NCBI GenBank assembly: GCA_019188255.1
Contig: JAETXT010000001.1
Location: 3,782,001 to 3,846,000 of the forward strand
Direction of reading: 5' to 3'
DNA: 64,000 bases
DNA from: Verticillium longisporum
Lineage: Eukaryota > Ascomycota > Sordariomycetes > Glomerellales > Plectosphaerellaceae
The translations under genes were made by a program, and so were the position numbers. Every line of letters begins with the position of its first letter. Within the stretch, counting starts at the first letter, position 1. Under the pieces are notes generated by a model. It saw only the letters and a list, made by a program, of their open reading frames with translations. It was not told the DNA's origin and ran no database searches. This document shows, in pieces, positions 1-13,875 of the stretch.

Positions 1-259
1 AAACCGACATCGCGAACTTCATACCCGTACATGTTCTCTACAACGTCCTGCGCCATGCCACAAACCCCATTCTGAGAACGTCCGAGACCACGTCAAACCA
101 CACGACACACCCCCAGACCACGGCCCACGGCCCACACATCACCAAGGACAGGTAGTGGTGTGGGGACCGCCGTGCTGCTCGCATAAGGCAGAGAGACCAG
201 GAAGGCCACGACATACATTATACCATCGCCTTCCTATTCCCCTTTCGGTCGACGACATC
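1..259. promoter_or_regulatory. Upstream region of the mannosidase gene
   Basis: No gene is visible. The stretch is C/A-rich with runs of CCCAC and CCACAC and presumably holds the promoter and 5' leader of the + strand mannosidase gene that starts at 260. I see no clear TATA box. An open frame continues upstream of the chosen ATG to a GTG at 155, but it has no ATG and no family similarity there. Confidence 0.4.
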
Positions 260-2373
<2,114 letters not shown>

Positions 2374-4239
2374 GATGGGAGACGATGAGACGAGGGGCAT
2401 GACGCCAGGAGACATGTGTATCAGAGTACGATAGGGTGGTGACGACAAATGTTGCAACGGCCGAAAAGTACATACGAGCATCGACTGCATCAAGTCTGGT
2501 ATGAATACATGCACGGGTAAGTTTTTTTCGTTTATGGGGGTTTTTTTTTTGTCTTTTTTCTTTTTTAAGATTGGCTGTATCCCCAAAGTACCTCGGGAGA
2601 ACACCTAGACGCATCAGAAGGTTTTGGTGTCGCGTGTCAGCAGGCACACAAGATCTTCGCGGTGTGGCGCCGAACCCAAGGCAAGTGTAACAGTTGAAGA
2701 AGTGAGTGGAGAAAAGCGAGGCTTCAACGTTCGCGTTCGGGGGACGCAGTCTGTCAAACCATCGTCCCACCTGGCTGCCACTGGCGCAGCCGCTGGAAGA
2801 CACTTTGCCCAGTTTGGCATGTCTGTCTGATGGCGTGAGGGGACCCTGCCAGCTATGGCCAGGCCCCAAAGAGCCCAGTGATTGCGATGGCAGGACCCCT
2901 TGGCAAACCGCCAGCAATCCCACCGCGCGCGCTCATTCGAGGCACAGTCCAATCTTTTCCCGCCCAAGTGTCCTCATCCTGCATGCCATCATGAAGCTTT
3001 TTTTTTTTTGTTTTTTCATCGCGTGCACTGCAACCCATTTTGCATTATACATTCTTGACTTCCATGTGACACGCGGCCAAGCGGCACTCGCGCCCTTTCC
3101 CGTCCCGACTGGATGGTCCGAGGTAGCAATCATGACAAAGGTCGAATGTGGCTCCACCCAAGCCGTGCACCGTGCGCCCAGGTGTCAGCCAAAGGGGCCT
3201 CCCTAGGTGCCTTCGGTAGGTAGGTCGGTGGTGCCCTATGGGCGTTAGGGGATCAGTCAGTGGATGGAGTACTTGCTGTACGTGGTCGGGCGCTCTCCGC
3301 AATCTTGTTTGGTGGGGATGCTGTGCTGTCTTGCTTTTGATATTGCTGCCGATACCACCTTGTTCCCATTCTTCAAGCAGCTCTGATAAGCGTTAGGTCA
3401 AGAGACCGGCCTCGAGACGGACACACGTTCGGTTGCCTCGCCCTGAGCTTGTGGCTGCGACTCCAGGGGAGAAGAAGTAGGGACAGTCATAGTTAGGTCG
3501 ACCAACGCTCGGGACCGATGCAGCTGCAGATAGCAAGAACGGCACAGCTCGGCTCTTGCGTGCTCCTAACGGCTGCCCTCGTGCTTCACTTCCCGTCCGC
3601 TCTTTCCCTAAACAACCCCCCACCCCAGCATCCTTGTCAACGCCAATGCGACAAGTCGCCCGTCCTTCGTCCCTGCCCCAGCCCAGATAAGCATCCGATT
3701 GTTCCTTCCTTTTCCCCCATGTCTGTCCACCACGTCCGCCCATTTCCACCAGATGGTTCCTCCCCCCCCAGCCCAGTCCCCATGCATTCGGGATCACCGC
3801 CGTGTCCTTCTCTCCGTTCCTCTTCGTCGCTTTCGCAAGACTTCATCTCACCGAGTCGCTGACAACAAGACGCCCATCTTCATCCCATCCCTTGCGAAAC
3901 GCTTCCGGGCGCTCGATCTGGCCTTGTCAGATCCCTCGAGTCGCCACGACCCACCACCAATCATCTCGCCTCGACTCTCGAACATTCGAACCCTCGAATC
4001 CCCCTCCCCCCCCTCACGACTCCCCACTGGCATGCCGCTGTTCAGATACCCGCCCAACGTGTGATTATTGACCCTCCGCATCGACTGCTGCCACAATCAT
4101 TGTCGGTAGTTTTCATTGCTGCCGCTGCTACCGCCAGCCTCCCTCTGCGGTTCCCAGGAGACGCTCCGTCCCGTCTCAAGGCGGGCCATTTACGACCCCG
4201 CCCACGCCCAAAGCCCTAGGGACTCCCGCCGTCCAGACC
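2374..4239. promoter_or_regulatory. Intergenic: mannosidase 3' end and long permease leader/promoter
   Basis: No gene seen. The first part holds T-rich tracts typical of a 3' UTR (about 2520-2565) and a T10 run near 3000. From about 3540 the + strand is strongly pyrimidine-rich, as expected for a fungal promoter and 5' leader. Two HGATAR sites, TGATAAG at 3384-3390 and AGATAA at 3685-3690, match the binding consensus of AreA/NIT2 nitrogen regulators, which suits an amino-acid permease. A 10-codon upstream ORF (ATG 4032, stop 4062-4064) lies 175 bp before the permease start; whether it is in the transcript is unknown. Confidence 0.4.
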
Positions 4240-6075
4240 ATGGCATCGCACCAGGATATAGAGCTCAACACACTCAAGTTCAAAGAGGACTCCTTAGGCC
4301 AGGGGAGCAGCTACAGCAGGCGCGTCTTCAGCCTGCGCGAGCCCGTCTACGAGGCCTCCCCCAACCCTTCTCGCTGGAGGCGCGCCGCCGAGAGCTTCCA
4401 GCCCGATCCTGCCCGCAGCAGCCTGCCCAAGCCCTGCAGCGCCACCGGCTTCCGCGACGAGGATGGCGAGGAGCACGACCTCGACCCTCATTACTATGAC
4501 CTACGCCAAGCCACCCTGCAGACCGTCAACTCGAACCTCGTGAGGAGTCTCAAGGGCCGTCACCTACAGATGATCGCTATTGGAGGCTCCATCGGTACCG
4601 GCCTGTTTGTTGCTTCAGGCCGCGCCCTCGCCAACGGAGGGCCCGCTTCCTTGCTCATCGCCTTTTCTCTCGTCGGCGCCATGCTGTACTGTACGTGTCA
4701 GGCTCTCGGTGAGCTGGCCGTGACCTTTCCCGTCGCTGGATCCTTCTCGGCCTACTCGACGCGCTTCATCGACCCCTCGTGGGGCTTCGCCATGGGATGG
4801 AACTATGCTTTCCAGTGGCTCATTGTCTTGCCGCTGGAGATTATCGCCGCTTCTATTACCATCAACTATTGGGATGAGTCGGTGACGCGCGCCATCTTTG
4901 TCACCATCTTCCTCATCGGTATTATCGGCATCAATATGTTCGGCGTTAAGGGTTATGGCGAGGCCGAGTTCATCTTCTCTCTCATCAAGATCATTGCCGT
5001 CATCGGCTTCATCTTGCTCGGCATTGTTCTCAACATTGGTGGCACCCCGGGCGAGGGTTATGTTGGTGGGCGCTACTGGCAAAACCCGGGCGCCTTTAAT
5101 AACGGCTTCAAGGGCCTCTGCTCCGTCTTTGTCACTGCTGCCTTCGCCTTTGCCGGCACCGAGCTGGTCGGTCTCGCCGCTGCTGAGACGGCCAACCCGC
5201 GCAAGTCCCTGCCTACCGCTATTAAGCAGGTTTTCTGGCGCATCACCCTATTCTACATTGTCGCCCTCACCCTCGTCGGCCTTCTCGTGCCACACAACGA
5301 CCACCGTCTTATGGCCGTCGAGTCCCCGATCAACGCTACCGCCTCCCCATTTGTCATCGCCATTGAGGAAGCCAAGATCAGCGTCCTTCCCGATATTATG
5401 AACGCCGTCATTCTTATCGCCGTCCTCTCCGTCGGCAACTCGGCCGTGTTCGGTTCCTCCCGTACTCTCGCCGCTCTGGCCGACCAGAACCAGGCCCCCC
5501 GCATTTTCTCGTACATTGATCGCAAGGGCCGGCCTCTGATGGCCATCGGTGCCGCCGCCGTTGTCGGCCTCCTCTCTTACATCGCAGACATGCCTGAGCA
5601 GTCCGACATTCTTGACTGGCTCCTCGCTACTTCAGGACTATCTTCAATCTTCACATGGGCCTCCATTTGCTACTGTCACATCCGCTTCCGCCAAGCCTGG
5701 CGCGCCGCCGGCCATCACCCGAGCGAACTCGCCTGGCGGTCCCAGGTCGGCGTCACCGGCTCTTGGTGCGGCCTAATCATGAACTGTATCGTCCTCGTGG
5801 CGCAGTTTTGGGTAGGCGCATGGCCCATCGAGGTCGACGAGCTCGACAGCAGAGGCATCGCAAAGTCCTTCTTCCTGCGCTACCTGGCTGCCCCCGTCGT
5901 CGCAGTCTTTTACATCGGCCACAAGCTCTACTACCGAACGACATGGGTCAGACTGTCCGACATGGACGTGGACACGGGACGACGGGATTTCCACCTCAAC
6001 ATCATGATATCTCAGGAAGAGGAGGAGAAGAAGACGTGGCCAAGATGGAAGAAGGTGTACAAGTTCCTGTGTTAG
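4240..6075 (+). CDS. Amino-acid permease, AAT family (APC superfamily)
   Basis: Plasma-membrane H+/amino-acid symporter of the fungal AAT family (GAP1/PUT4/DIP5 group). A single exon encodes 611 residues with no intron or frame break; the ATG sits in a good context (gaccATGG). The first ~100 residues are hydrophilic and cytosolic and lead into LKGRHLQMIAIGGSIGTGLF, the family's signature first membrane segment. About 12 membrane segments follow, including the conserved AFAFAGTELVGLAAAETANPRKSLP region and the SSRTLAALADQNQAPRIF loop. The C-terminal tail is short and ends KKVYKFLC, consistent with a palmitoylatable terminal Cys as in many yeast permeases. Substrate cannot be read from sequence. 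The upstream GATA sites suggest nitrogen control. Confidence 0.95.
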   Translation: MASHQDIELNTLKFKEDSLGQGSSYSRRVFSLREPVYEASPNPSRWRRAAESFQPDPARSSLPKPCSATGFRDEDGEEHDLDPHYYDLRQATLQTVNSNLVRSLKGRHLQMIAIGGSIGTGLFVASGRALANGGPASLLIAFSLVGAMLYCTCQALGELAVTFPVAGSFSAYSTRFIDPSWGFAMGWNYAFQWLIVLPLEIIAASITINYWDESVTRAIFVTIFLIGIIGINMFGVKGYGEAEFIFSLIKIIAVIGFILLGIVLNIGGTPGEGYVGGRYWQNPGAFNNGFKGLCSVFVTAAFAFAGTELVGLAAAETANPRKSLPTAIKQVFWRITLFYIVALTLVGLLVPHNDHRLMAVESPINATASPFVIAIEEAKISVLPDIMNAVILIAVLSVGNSAVFGSSRTLAALADQNQAPRIFSYIDRKGRPLMAIGAAAVVGLLSYIADMPEQSDILDWLLATSGLSSIFTWASICYCHIRFRQAWRAAGHHPSELAWRSQVGVTGSWCGLIMNCIVLVAQFWVGAWPIEVDELDSRGIAKSFFLRYLAAPVVAVFYIGHKLYYRTTWVRLSDMDVDTGRRDFHLNIMISQEEEEKKTWPRWKKVYKFLC

Positions 6076-6934
6076 CCGCCGTTCTGGAGAGGAACAAGCA
6101 TGATGTGTGAGGGTCGGTAGTGGATGGGTACGGGTAGCCTGGCGTTTGGCGCTTTTTTTTCGGATTCCCATGGATTAATGATTTGAATACGTGTTCTTAG
6201 GGCGTGGGAGGGAAGGACAGGATCCCTGGTTTCCTCACCCTCCTCTCTTAGCTGCAACACGATATGATGGGACGGTCATGGATTGAAGGACCTGCAATTC
6301 TAGGATATGAGATAACTATGATTGATTCGCATTGCCAGATATAAAGCTGGCACTAGCGCGTATTTGTTTTTTTTCACAAGAGGCAGAAGATACCTTGTTT
6401 TCACTTTTAAACCCTAAGTCGGGTGAATGTTCGTAATATCGTAGTAGTGGATGTGACTGAACATTCCGAAAACCCGTGCTGACGCAGGCATTCTCATCAC
6501 CAAACCTTTTTTTTTATTTTATTTTTTAGTAACAGCTGATTAAAGGAAACTCTGCAAGTGGACATTTCTTTTTTTACTTCCTAGGCTATCAACGGACGTA
6601 ATACAGGTAGACAAACTTGTAGTAAAAATACGCCCTCAAGACCATTCGTCTCACAGGAGAGGGGGGGGGCCTCTCCAGTCATCCAGCACGAACCGTCTCC
6701 CTTTCTCCTACCCCCAGATGGCGATGCAACAAAACAAATTGGGGAGGAAAAACAAAGGGGGTAAAAGGGCGAATCTGCGCCGCATGGAGACAAGAATCGA
6801 AAGCGAGGTAGCTCATGATTCATAAGCCGCGTGTCCGTGGCATCGTCAAGTGACAAATTGATGGAAAGAACAGAGAGATTAAATAGAGTGCGGACAGGTC
6901 AGACTGCTGTTGCCGCCGGTGCTGCGAGAGTCAC
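6076..6934. other. Intergenic between converging permease and NTF2-like genes
   Basis: No gene seen. Both neighbours end here, so this should contain two 3' UTRs. It is AT-richer than the genes, with several T and A runs (about 6365, 6508, 6567) and a G-rich run at 6661-6670. Confidence 0.5.
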
Positions 6935-8574
6935 TTAAAAGTCCCAATTGAAGCTTGAGTTCTTCTGCGCTCCCGACGTGCCCTGCTTCTTGCCGTTGTT
7001 GGCCTTTGGCGTCGGTTCCGAATCTTCGCCGTAGAGCCAGTCTCGGTTGGTGCCCTTGCGGCCACCCATGCCGTCGCCGGCAATGTGTATGCCTCCTGCG
7101 TTCTCCATCTTGGCCTCCTCGACTGGCTTCTGCTCCTTGCTAGGAGCTGGAGACATGTCCTCAAGGGCGAAGTGAGGGTCAAAGTCCTTGGGGCGGTCCG
7201 ACAGGTTCGTGATGTTGCCCAGAGCTCGGTTGGGAGCAGGTGTAGGTGCTGATCCGTCTTCATTGTACAGGTTGTTCTCATACAGATGGGAGCCTTCATT
7301 CTGACCTGCACCGCGGGGCCGGCCAGAGACGCGAGTTCCAGGCTGGGGAAGTCCATCGTCAAGGTATTCGAAATGGGCCTCGGCATCGCGGCGAGGCTTG
7401 GGTGGTGCGTGGTGCACAGGGGTCTCCTGAATACCAGAGTCCTTGTCCGCGTCCCAGTGGCGGACATCCTGGTGGCGGAACGCCTTTGAAGGCTGGGGCT
7501 TGTGGGGGTGGTGAAGTCTTCGAAGGACCAATTTGCGCCGTTCTTGGCAGGCTTGGGCTTGTGCGCATCGCGAGCGGCAACCGCGGCGGCAGCATCCTGA
7601 GGATCAGAGCCATCGGCGAAATCGAAGTGGTCGTACTTGGTGGGATGAGGGCGGTAGGCCTTGCTGGGGCTCATGGTAGCCTCGGGCGATTCGGGCTCCA
7701 GTGGCGCATTGGGGTCAGCGTCGAAGAGTCGCTGGGGCTGGAAGTTCTTGCCGGCGCCAATCTTGGGCGCTCGCTCGCGGCCGGTGCTGGGTGAGCTAGG
7801 GTCTTCGGCAGGCGCATCCGTCAGGATGTCAGTGAATGACCTCTGGTGAGGGCGGGTGCCTGCGTATGGTGACACGACGGACTGGCCGTTGGTCTCGTCA
7901 GCCGCCTGCTGCTCGCGAGAGGCGAACAAAGACAGGGACGCGTGGGGGTCCCTGAGGATGTTCTGGGATGCTCCGCGGGAACGAATCGTGATTTCGTTTG
8001 TGTCGGGTACGCTCGCGATTCTGCCGGAGGCCTTGAGGGCAGTCGTAATCAACTTGGTTTGCTCCTTGCCATCGCGAATAGGCCAGTTGCGTCCGGACTT
8101 GCCAATGATTTCGAGCTGCTCCAGAAGCGAGCCCTGATCCCAGGTCAAGCGGATCTGTGTGATCTTGCCTTCGGCATCGAAAGTCACAAAGTGAGTCTGG
8201 GCAACCAGGGGTCAGTATACCATGTGGGCAACCGAGTTCGCGAGCTCTTTGCTGGCCAAACATACAATAGTAAAATAGACCTTCTGGTCAGCCAGGAAGT
8301 TGTCGTCGAGACCGGGCAGGTAGGCACCACCGCTCGTCGCGAATTCAAGGGCCGTCTCAATCTCGGCTGCTAGCGCATCACGACCCTCCACCACGTCGAG
8401 TATGTCCTCCTGGTGCTTCTTCAGCTGGTTCCGCTGGGTGCTGAGGTGCTTCATGATGTCGGTAGGGCCGTTGAAAGTCGAAGTGGTGGTGATGTAATGG
8501 AGAGTCGCGTTCGCGGCGAGCAGCGCCGAGTTGGGGGAGGCGAGAAACTGCCGGTACGCCGCCGTGGCAGACAT
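6935..8574 (-). CDS. NTF2-like domain protein with disordered tail; frame broken by 1 nt
   Basis: Conserved fungal protein of unknown role. Exon 1 is 8574..8266, the intron 8265..8197 (GTATGT..CAG), exon 2 8196..6935. The N-terminal ~160 residues look like an NTF2-type fold (THFVTFDAEGKITQIRLTWD, then GRNWPIRDGKEQ); the rest is Pro/Ser-rich and disordered with conserved patches (YDHFDFADGSD, WSFEDFTTP, HQDVRHWD, KDFDPHFALED) and ends NSSFNWDF. The frame shifts inside a C run (G5 on + at 7504-7508): upstream the reading is WSFEDFTTP, but the conserved continuation KPQPSKAFRHQDVRHWD lies in the next frame. One extra C restores a 523-residue protein. The unshifted frame stays open to 6931 by chance but encodes nonsense-like Arg/Thr-rich sequence. 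The family name is recalled, not searched. Confidence 0.75.
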
Positions 8575-9700
8575 GGCGAACGGAAGCGAGATGGAACGTG
8601 GAGAAGCGAGGTTAATGTTCCGTGTCTCGGAAACTTGTATCGGCGTCTGATCGTGTGGGGTAGTTGTCGGTGGGTAAAGTGGTAGAAGATGGCTTGCAAG
8701 TATGGGGGAGAGCTAGAAGAAGCTGGTGACGATGAACTGAAGACCGATGTTGATTAAGGTAGGCAGAACAACAAGGGGGGAAGTGGGAAAAACAAGACAA
8801 GAGACAACACGTGTGAGTAGCTATGCTTGACGTGGAGGAGGGCCAGAAGGGAGAGGGGGAAGCTACCGTGTAAGGATGGAGGAAGGAAAATTGAAGGGAT
8901 TGCCCCTGTTTCTGTTGTTGGTCGTGGAGGGGGATGCAAGGGGGGCAAGGGGGGCAAGGGGAAGCCCGAACGCGACTCTGGAAGGTGCCGCAGCGTGGTG
9001 CCTGCCAGGCTTTCTGGGGCCGTGGCCACCCCTGTGGCGCGCATTGGGTTCAGGGGACTGGAGGCCACTAAACAGGTACTGTCGTCCATGCATAATATTG
9101 GCCTAAATTACAAGTCCTCGTTAGCATCACCTAGGAATCCCTTCGTCGAATCTAGAGCTGGGCTATCGGAGGGCGGGGGCAGGTGGTGAGTAGGATGCGC
9201 TGGCTTGAAGACGGCGCATTCTCGGCTCCCGCAGTTGGGATGGCAGGTCAAGGGTCAGGACAACGTGCCAGTTGGCGAAAGACATAGCATTGTTTGTTTG
9301 ACCCAATCGAAAATGACACAAGCTCCATCTGTCTCCCTGAGCATGCCTAAATCATTCAATGTGCCGTCCATCATCATCAAGATAGCCATAATTTGTCAGT
9401 GGAAACACAACTTGTCCTGTCACAACGCGAACCCAAAGAAAGGTCTGGCAGGGATGTCGCGTTTCGGGCTGTACTGTGTTTCACATGGGCCGCCATACCA
9501 TAAACGGCTTAGTGTGGGCAGCCCTACCCATTGGGGTTACACGCAGAACGGCGCGGAGAGGCTCCTCCTCCACGACTGCACGGCGCACGCCGAGCTTGTG
9601 GACAACGTCATCGGGGGGGATTCCAAGCCATGGCGGATGAAAATGGCCGTTATTTATTACTCAAGCTCTCACTCTACCTGACAATGTCTCAGATTGCCTC
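8575..9700. promoter_or_regulatory. Intergenic: NTF2-like promoter and SDR 3' flank
   Basis: No gene supported. The part next to 8574 should be the promoter of the - strand NTF2-like gene and is pyrimidine-rich on that strand. A short G-rich imperfect repeat (GGGGGCAAG units) lies at about 8930-8962. Several 60-160 codon open frames overlap on both strands without family similarity. Confidence 0.35.
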
Positions 9701-10650
9701 TCATCCGTTGACGATGACGCCGCCGTTGCAGTGAATAACCTGCCCGCTTAGAGCAGAGCTGTCCGTCGAAGCCAGGAACACGACGCACGTTGCGATCTCT
9801 GATGGCTGCGCCGGACGTCCCATGGGGCTTGTGAAGTTCTTCTGCGCCTCCTCATTCATTGTCGCTGGGATGAGCGGCGTCCACACGGGGCCCGGTGCGA
9901 CAGCATTCACGCGGATGCCCTTGTCGACGTACTGGTTGCTCAAGCCTCGAGTAAACGACACGATGGCGCCCTTGGTCGACGTGTAGTCAAGCAGGTCCGG
10001 TCGTCCAATGTAGGCGTTGATGCTCGCATTGTTGATAATGGTCGCGCCCGGCTTCATGTGGGGCAGGGCATACTTGGATAGAAAAAGAACGGGTGGATAT
10101 TGGTGTTAAAGGTATGCAGCCACTGGTCCTCGGACAGGTCCTTGATGTTCTCTACCATCATCTGGTAGGCGGCGTTGTTGAAGAGAATATCAATGCCTCC
10201 GAGCTTCTCCAGTGCTTCATCGACGATCTTCTTGCAATTGGCCTTGTCGGTGACGTCGGTAGCCAGCAGATAGCACCTGCGGCCGTAGTCCTCGACGCGC
10301 TTCTTGGTTTCTTGGGCATCGTCCTCTTCGTTGGGCAGATAGGCGATCAGCGTGTCAGCACCCTCCATGGCAAAGAGGATCGCAGAAGCGCGGCCAATAC
10401 CGGAGTCACCACCGGTGATGATAGCCTTCTTGTCTTTGAGTTTCCCAGCTGCCTGGTAAAGTTTCTCGCCGCCGTCGGCTGTAGGGATCTTGTCGAACTT
10501 GGGTGTCGGGTGAGGCATGTCGCCCTCCTTGCCTGGGAAGCTCTGGTCGGTCACGGGGACCTCATGGCCTTGCAGGTCGTGTTAGAATCGCCACGGTAGC
10601 TATTGTGGTGAGTTGGTGTATGGCGTACCAGGTTTGAATTGCTCGGACAT
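9701..10650 (-). CDS. Short-chain dehydrogenase, glucose/ribitol dehydrogenase-like; frame broken by 1 nt
   Basis: NAD(P)-dependent SDR of the group that includes bacterial general-stress proteins YhdF/YdaD (GSP39 type); substrate unknown. Exon 1 is tiny (10650..10629, MSEQFKPG), the intron 10628..10569, exon 2 10568..9701, giving 296 residues once corrected. Seen: PVTDQSFPGKEGD near the start, cofactor loop ITGGDSGIGRA, NNAAYQ, NNASINAY, active-site YTSTK (YxxxK), and VNAVAPGPVWTPLIP. The frame breaks at a T run (A5 on + at 10082-10086): after NTNIHPFF the read frame meets a stop, while the conserved SKYALPHMKPGATIINNAS continues in the next frame. One extra T restores it. An annotation pipeline would split this into two fragments (10554..10054 and 10057..9701). 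Confidence 0.85.
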
Positions 10651-13600
10651 TCTGAACGGTTTATGCTTGCTTGAAGTGCTTGAATTTCTCTGTTCCTCTG
10701 AACATACGTGCGAGAGAAAGTCAACATCTCAATTCCTTCAACGCCTATAGTCTCATGTTTTTATCGGTTCCAATGAATATGGTTGTGGTGTTTCGTCATA
10801 GGTGCCTCACCAGAAGACTTAGGCGGGCGTAGCGGGTCCAGGTAACATGTTCGTCATTGACCGGTAATACCTTACGTCTCCAATCAGGTCAGCCTTAAGA
10901 TGTTGAGATGCCGTTGATTCAAAGTGATGCTGGCCGTGCAGCACTTGATACGAGCCGTCAAGTATGCAAAGGATGCGTATTCGCATCGATGCGTAAAACC
11001 CCTTGTCGCCTGCTGGCCAGAAAAGACCCCGCAAGCCCTGAGCCCGAACTCGGTGGCCACCAATTTTTCTATTCTCCATCACCACCGTGACTCGACTTCT
11101 TGACGGCCTAATCGTCGACACGTGCGGCGGGTTAACCACGCATTGTGGCGAGAAGCAAAATGGTGCGAGACGGTACGAGGTCGATCAAGGCGGAAATTGA
11201 GCTAACAGCGATGAGCTTTCTATCATCGATCACCACTTAGATAGCCTTGAATGACAGAAAACTGCCTTCCAGTCCCATGAAGGTTTCGGTAGCAGTGAAT
11301 TGCATGTGTGAAATACCTCTACAGGATCGTTTTGTCCTCTCTGACGTCACGTTAAAGGCACGTGCGTGCTACATCGAGTGATTGTCTTGGCCGAACGTTA
11401 TGTCAACCCCAAGCTCGGCCGATAATGCAGTCATGACTCTTCGAAATGAGGCAGTAAGAATATTTGGACCCCGAAAAGTTCTCTGACAGAACACTACTTG
11501 GCGGGAAAGTGTAGGAAGGATTTTCCGCAGAGGAAAAAAAAAAAAGAAAAAGGGCATCGCAAGAATACAGCATCAGAGAAAGTATCTTCAGAAGAAACAT
11601 AACAGCTCCGACCACAATTGGCCAGAGTGCTGTAAAGGGCCGGACATATGTCCTAGAAAGACAAAGCTTGCGAGCGACGGGGGGGCTCCGATGCACGATG
11701 GGCCGTTGACAGAATGAAAAAGTGAAATAGAAAAAGAAATATATAGGGTCCAGCAACCAGGTCGAGATGGATGAATAGGAGGGCTGGATCGATATAGCCG
11801 CAGGATCGGAGTACAGTACTCATGCCTGCCTACCAGGTAGCAGGCAACTCGTGAGGACGCAGAGTATGCTGCATTAGAGAAGAAAGCGGCCAAATGAGGA
11901 GGCTTCATGGCTCGGCCAGTCCACATGGTCCAGTTGGATCAAGCAAGGCACCTACTGGGGAAGGACGCACCCCAAGCAAGGTAGGTACCTAGGTAGGTAG
12001 GTGGGGAAGACGTGCAGCGGAACACAAGGCGCAGCCAGTCGAGGCAGGCAAAGGGAGAGCTAAGCTTGGACCGCTTTGTGATGGCTCACCGGGAGGCAAG
12101 AGCATTTACCTGCCAGGCAGGGCGTGGCAGGTTTGACAGGTTCAAGGCCATATCGCATCGACAGTCATTGCCCCGATTTGCCGGTCCGGGTTGATGGACC
12201 CTTCCGCGAATCGGGGAGCGGGGTGGGTTCGGAGGAGGCAGGAGGCAGGAGGAGGGAGGGTTTGGCTGTCGTCAATTGGCGAAACAACCCCTGCTGGCGA
12301 CACTGCTTGTATCCAGACACCATGTTGCTTCCTTTTTCTCCAGCTCCTCCAAACTCCTGGCTTGCAGTCCCTCATCTCCCCCGATGATCACGGAGACTGA
12401 GAGGCACCCCGAGTTCTAGGCCATGTCCATACCAAGATGCCCGCTATGAGTTTTTGTATCTCTACAGCCACCCGACGTCGTCCGTCCGACCCACCCCACG
12501 CCGGTCAGATCTGGCGACATCTTGTCATGTCTCGACATCGCCGCGCCACAGCGCCAACAATACCACCCACACTTCATGGCCACGGCACTTCAAAGATCGA
12601 GAACAGCTTGTGACGCCTTTCTTGTAGCATTGGCCAGTCTTGGCTATTGAACGCCTCGCCCTCGGACTCATCTGATCTATCATCGGTTTGAGCACCGCGA
12701 AGACCGGCCTCAGACCGACCAGAATTCTCTGTCGGCATGGGAACAAGAGTACCCACCTCTAACGGCAGAGGTCACAAACATGTGGTAGTTCTCGTCAAGG
12801 TTCTTGTCAGAGGATCGAAGCAGCAGCGGGTGAGCCCACTTGGTCTCGGTGTGACGATGTTCAGGGTTGCCGCCACGCAACAGGGATTTGGCGCAAAGCC
12901 GCTCGCAATCGTGGGCATCACCATACTTTCCGAAGCCAGCTCCTTTGCTCCCCTAATCCGTCGGGCTTCGGCAAGGGCAGGGCTGTGGAGCTTGAGCAGC
13001 TTCGTTCGTCTTTGCCCACATCATCAGCGTCGCTTTGTAACCCCCACATACTCTTACGAAGCGAAACATGTTCACCATACATACTGTACTACACGATGCG
13101 ACACACCATAAAACTGAAATCGATATGTGATGACTTTCACAGCTCTCCCCCTCTTTACATCTCCACTTATGCGCTGCCGGATCGAAGCCGTGGTCGCCTG
13201 CCTGGTCGAGATCTTGAGATCAGCCATGATGCTGGGTCCGTGCATAATAGATGTCCTTCGCCCCCTCCTCCGCTCTTCTCGCTTGACACGATACAGCCTC
13301 CATGGGTCAGTCAGATGCAGGCGGCAACCGTTGGTGACAGTGGGAGTGGAACGCTTGCGCACCTCCTGCATCCCCGTCTTCCCTTCCCGCATACCATGGC
13401 CTCGATGGCATGACAAGTCAGATACGCTAGGACATAGATGTGCGACGACCCTTGAGCCCGTGGCTGACTTCCTCATCCCGGCACGCGACGTTATTCCCGC
13501 ATGGTTCACTCCATTCACTGACGTCTTGCTTCTCCTGGCTTTGCCCGCAAACTTTGACCCCGGTACTCTCTTCACGCAAGCTGATGGACGCTACCCAGTG

Positions 13601-13875
13601 ACAAATCTTCGCCATGTCTCCCTGCCGTAACAGATGACGGCTGGTTCTGGTCTGATGTCTTCCATATTGGTGCGTGCTCCGCGCGAGAAACTACGTATGA
13701 ATCCTTCCATCCCCTGCGTTCGTCCCCTGGTTAGACGTATTTCCAGCCACTCGCCCGACACTCTTAAACCTATAAATGCTACATGTCCTCTTAGGTTACG
13801 AGCACGCACACGCATCGGTCACAGCTAATGCTGTTGGGGGTTATCAGACGCCATAGTACACCCACGTTGCCCACC
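10651..13875. other. 3.2 kb intergenic region
   Basis: No convincing gene. It separates the 5' ends of the - strand SDR and the + strand Rhodopsin-like gene, so both promoters lie here. Visible: an A12 run near 11531, a GGTA/GGTAG microsatellite at about 11981-12003, and purine-rich stretches at 12230-12260. Open frames of up to 167 codons near 13072-13630 occur on both strands at once and show no domain or splice-consistent exons. Confidence 0.4.

Noticed and set aside
6931..7500. C-terminal part of the unshifted NTF2-like frame
   Set aside because: Arg/Thr-rich translation without conserved patches; the recognisable sequence is in the neighbouring frame after the C run.
13072..13630. 167-codon open frames on both strands
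   Set aside because: Simultaneously open on both strands, no motifs, not consistent with neighbouring gene structures.
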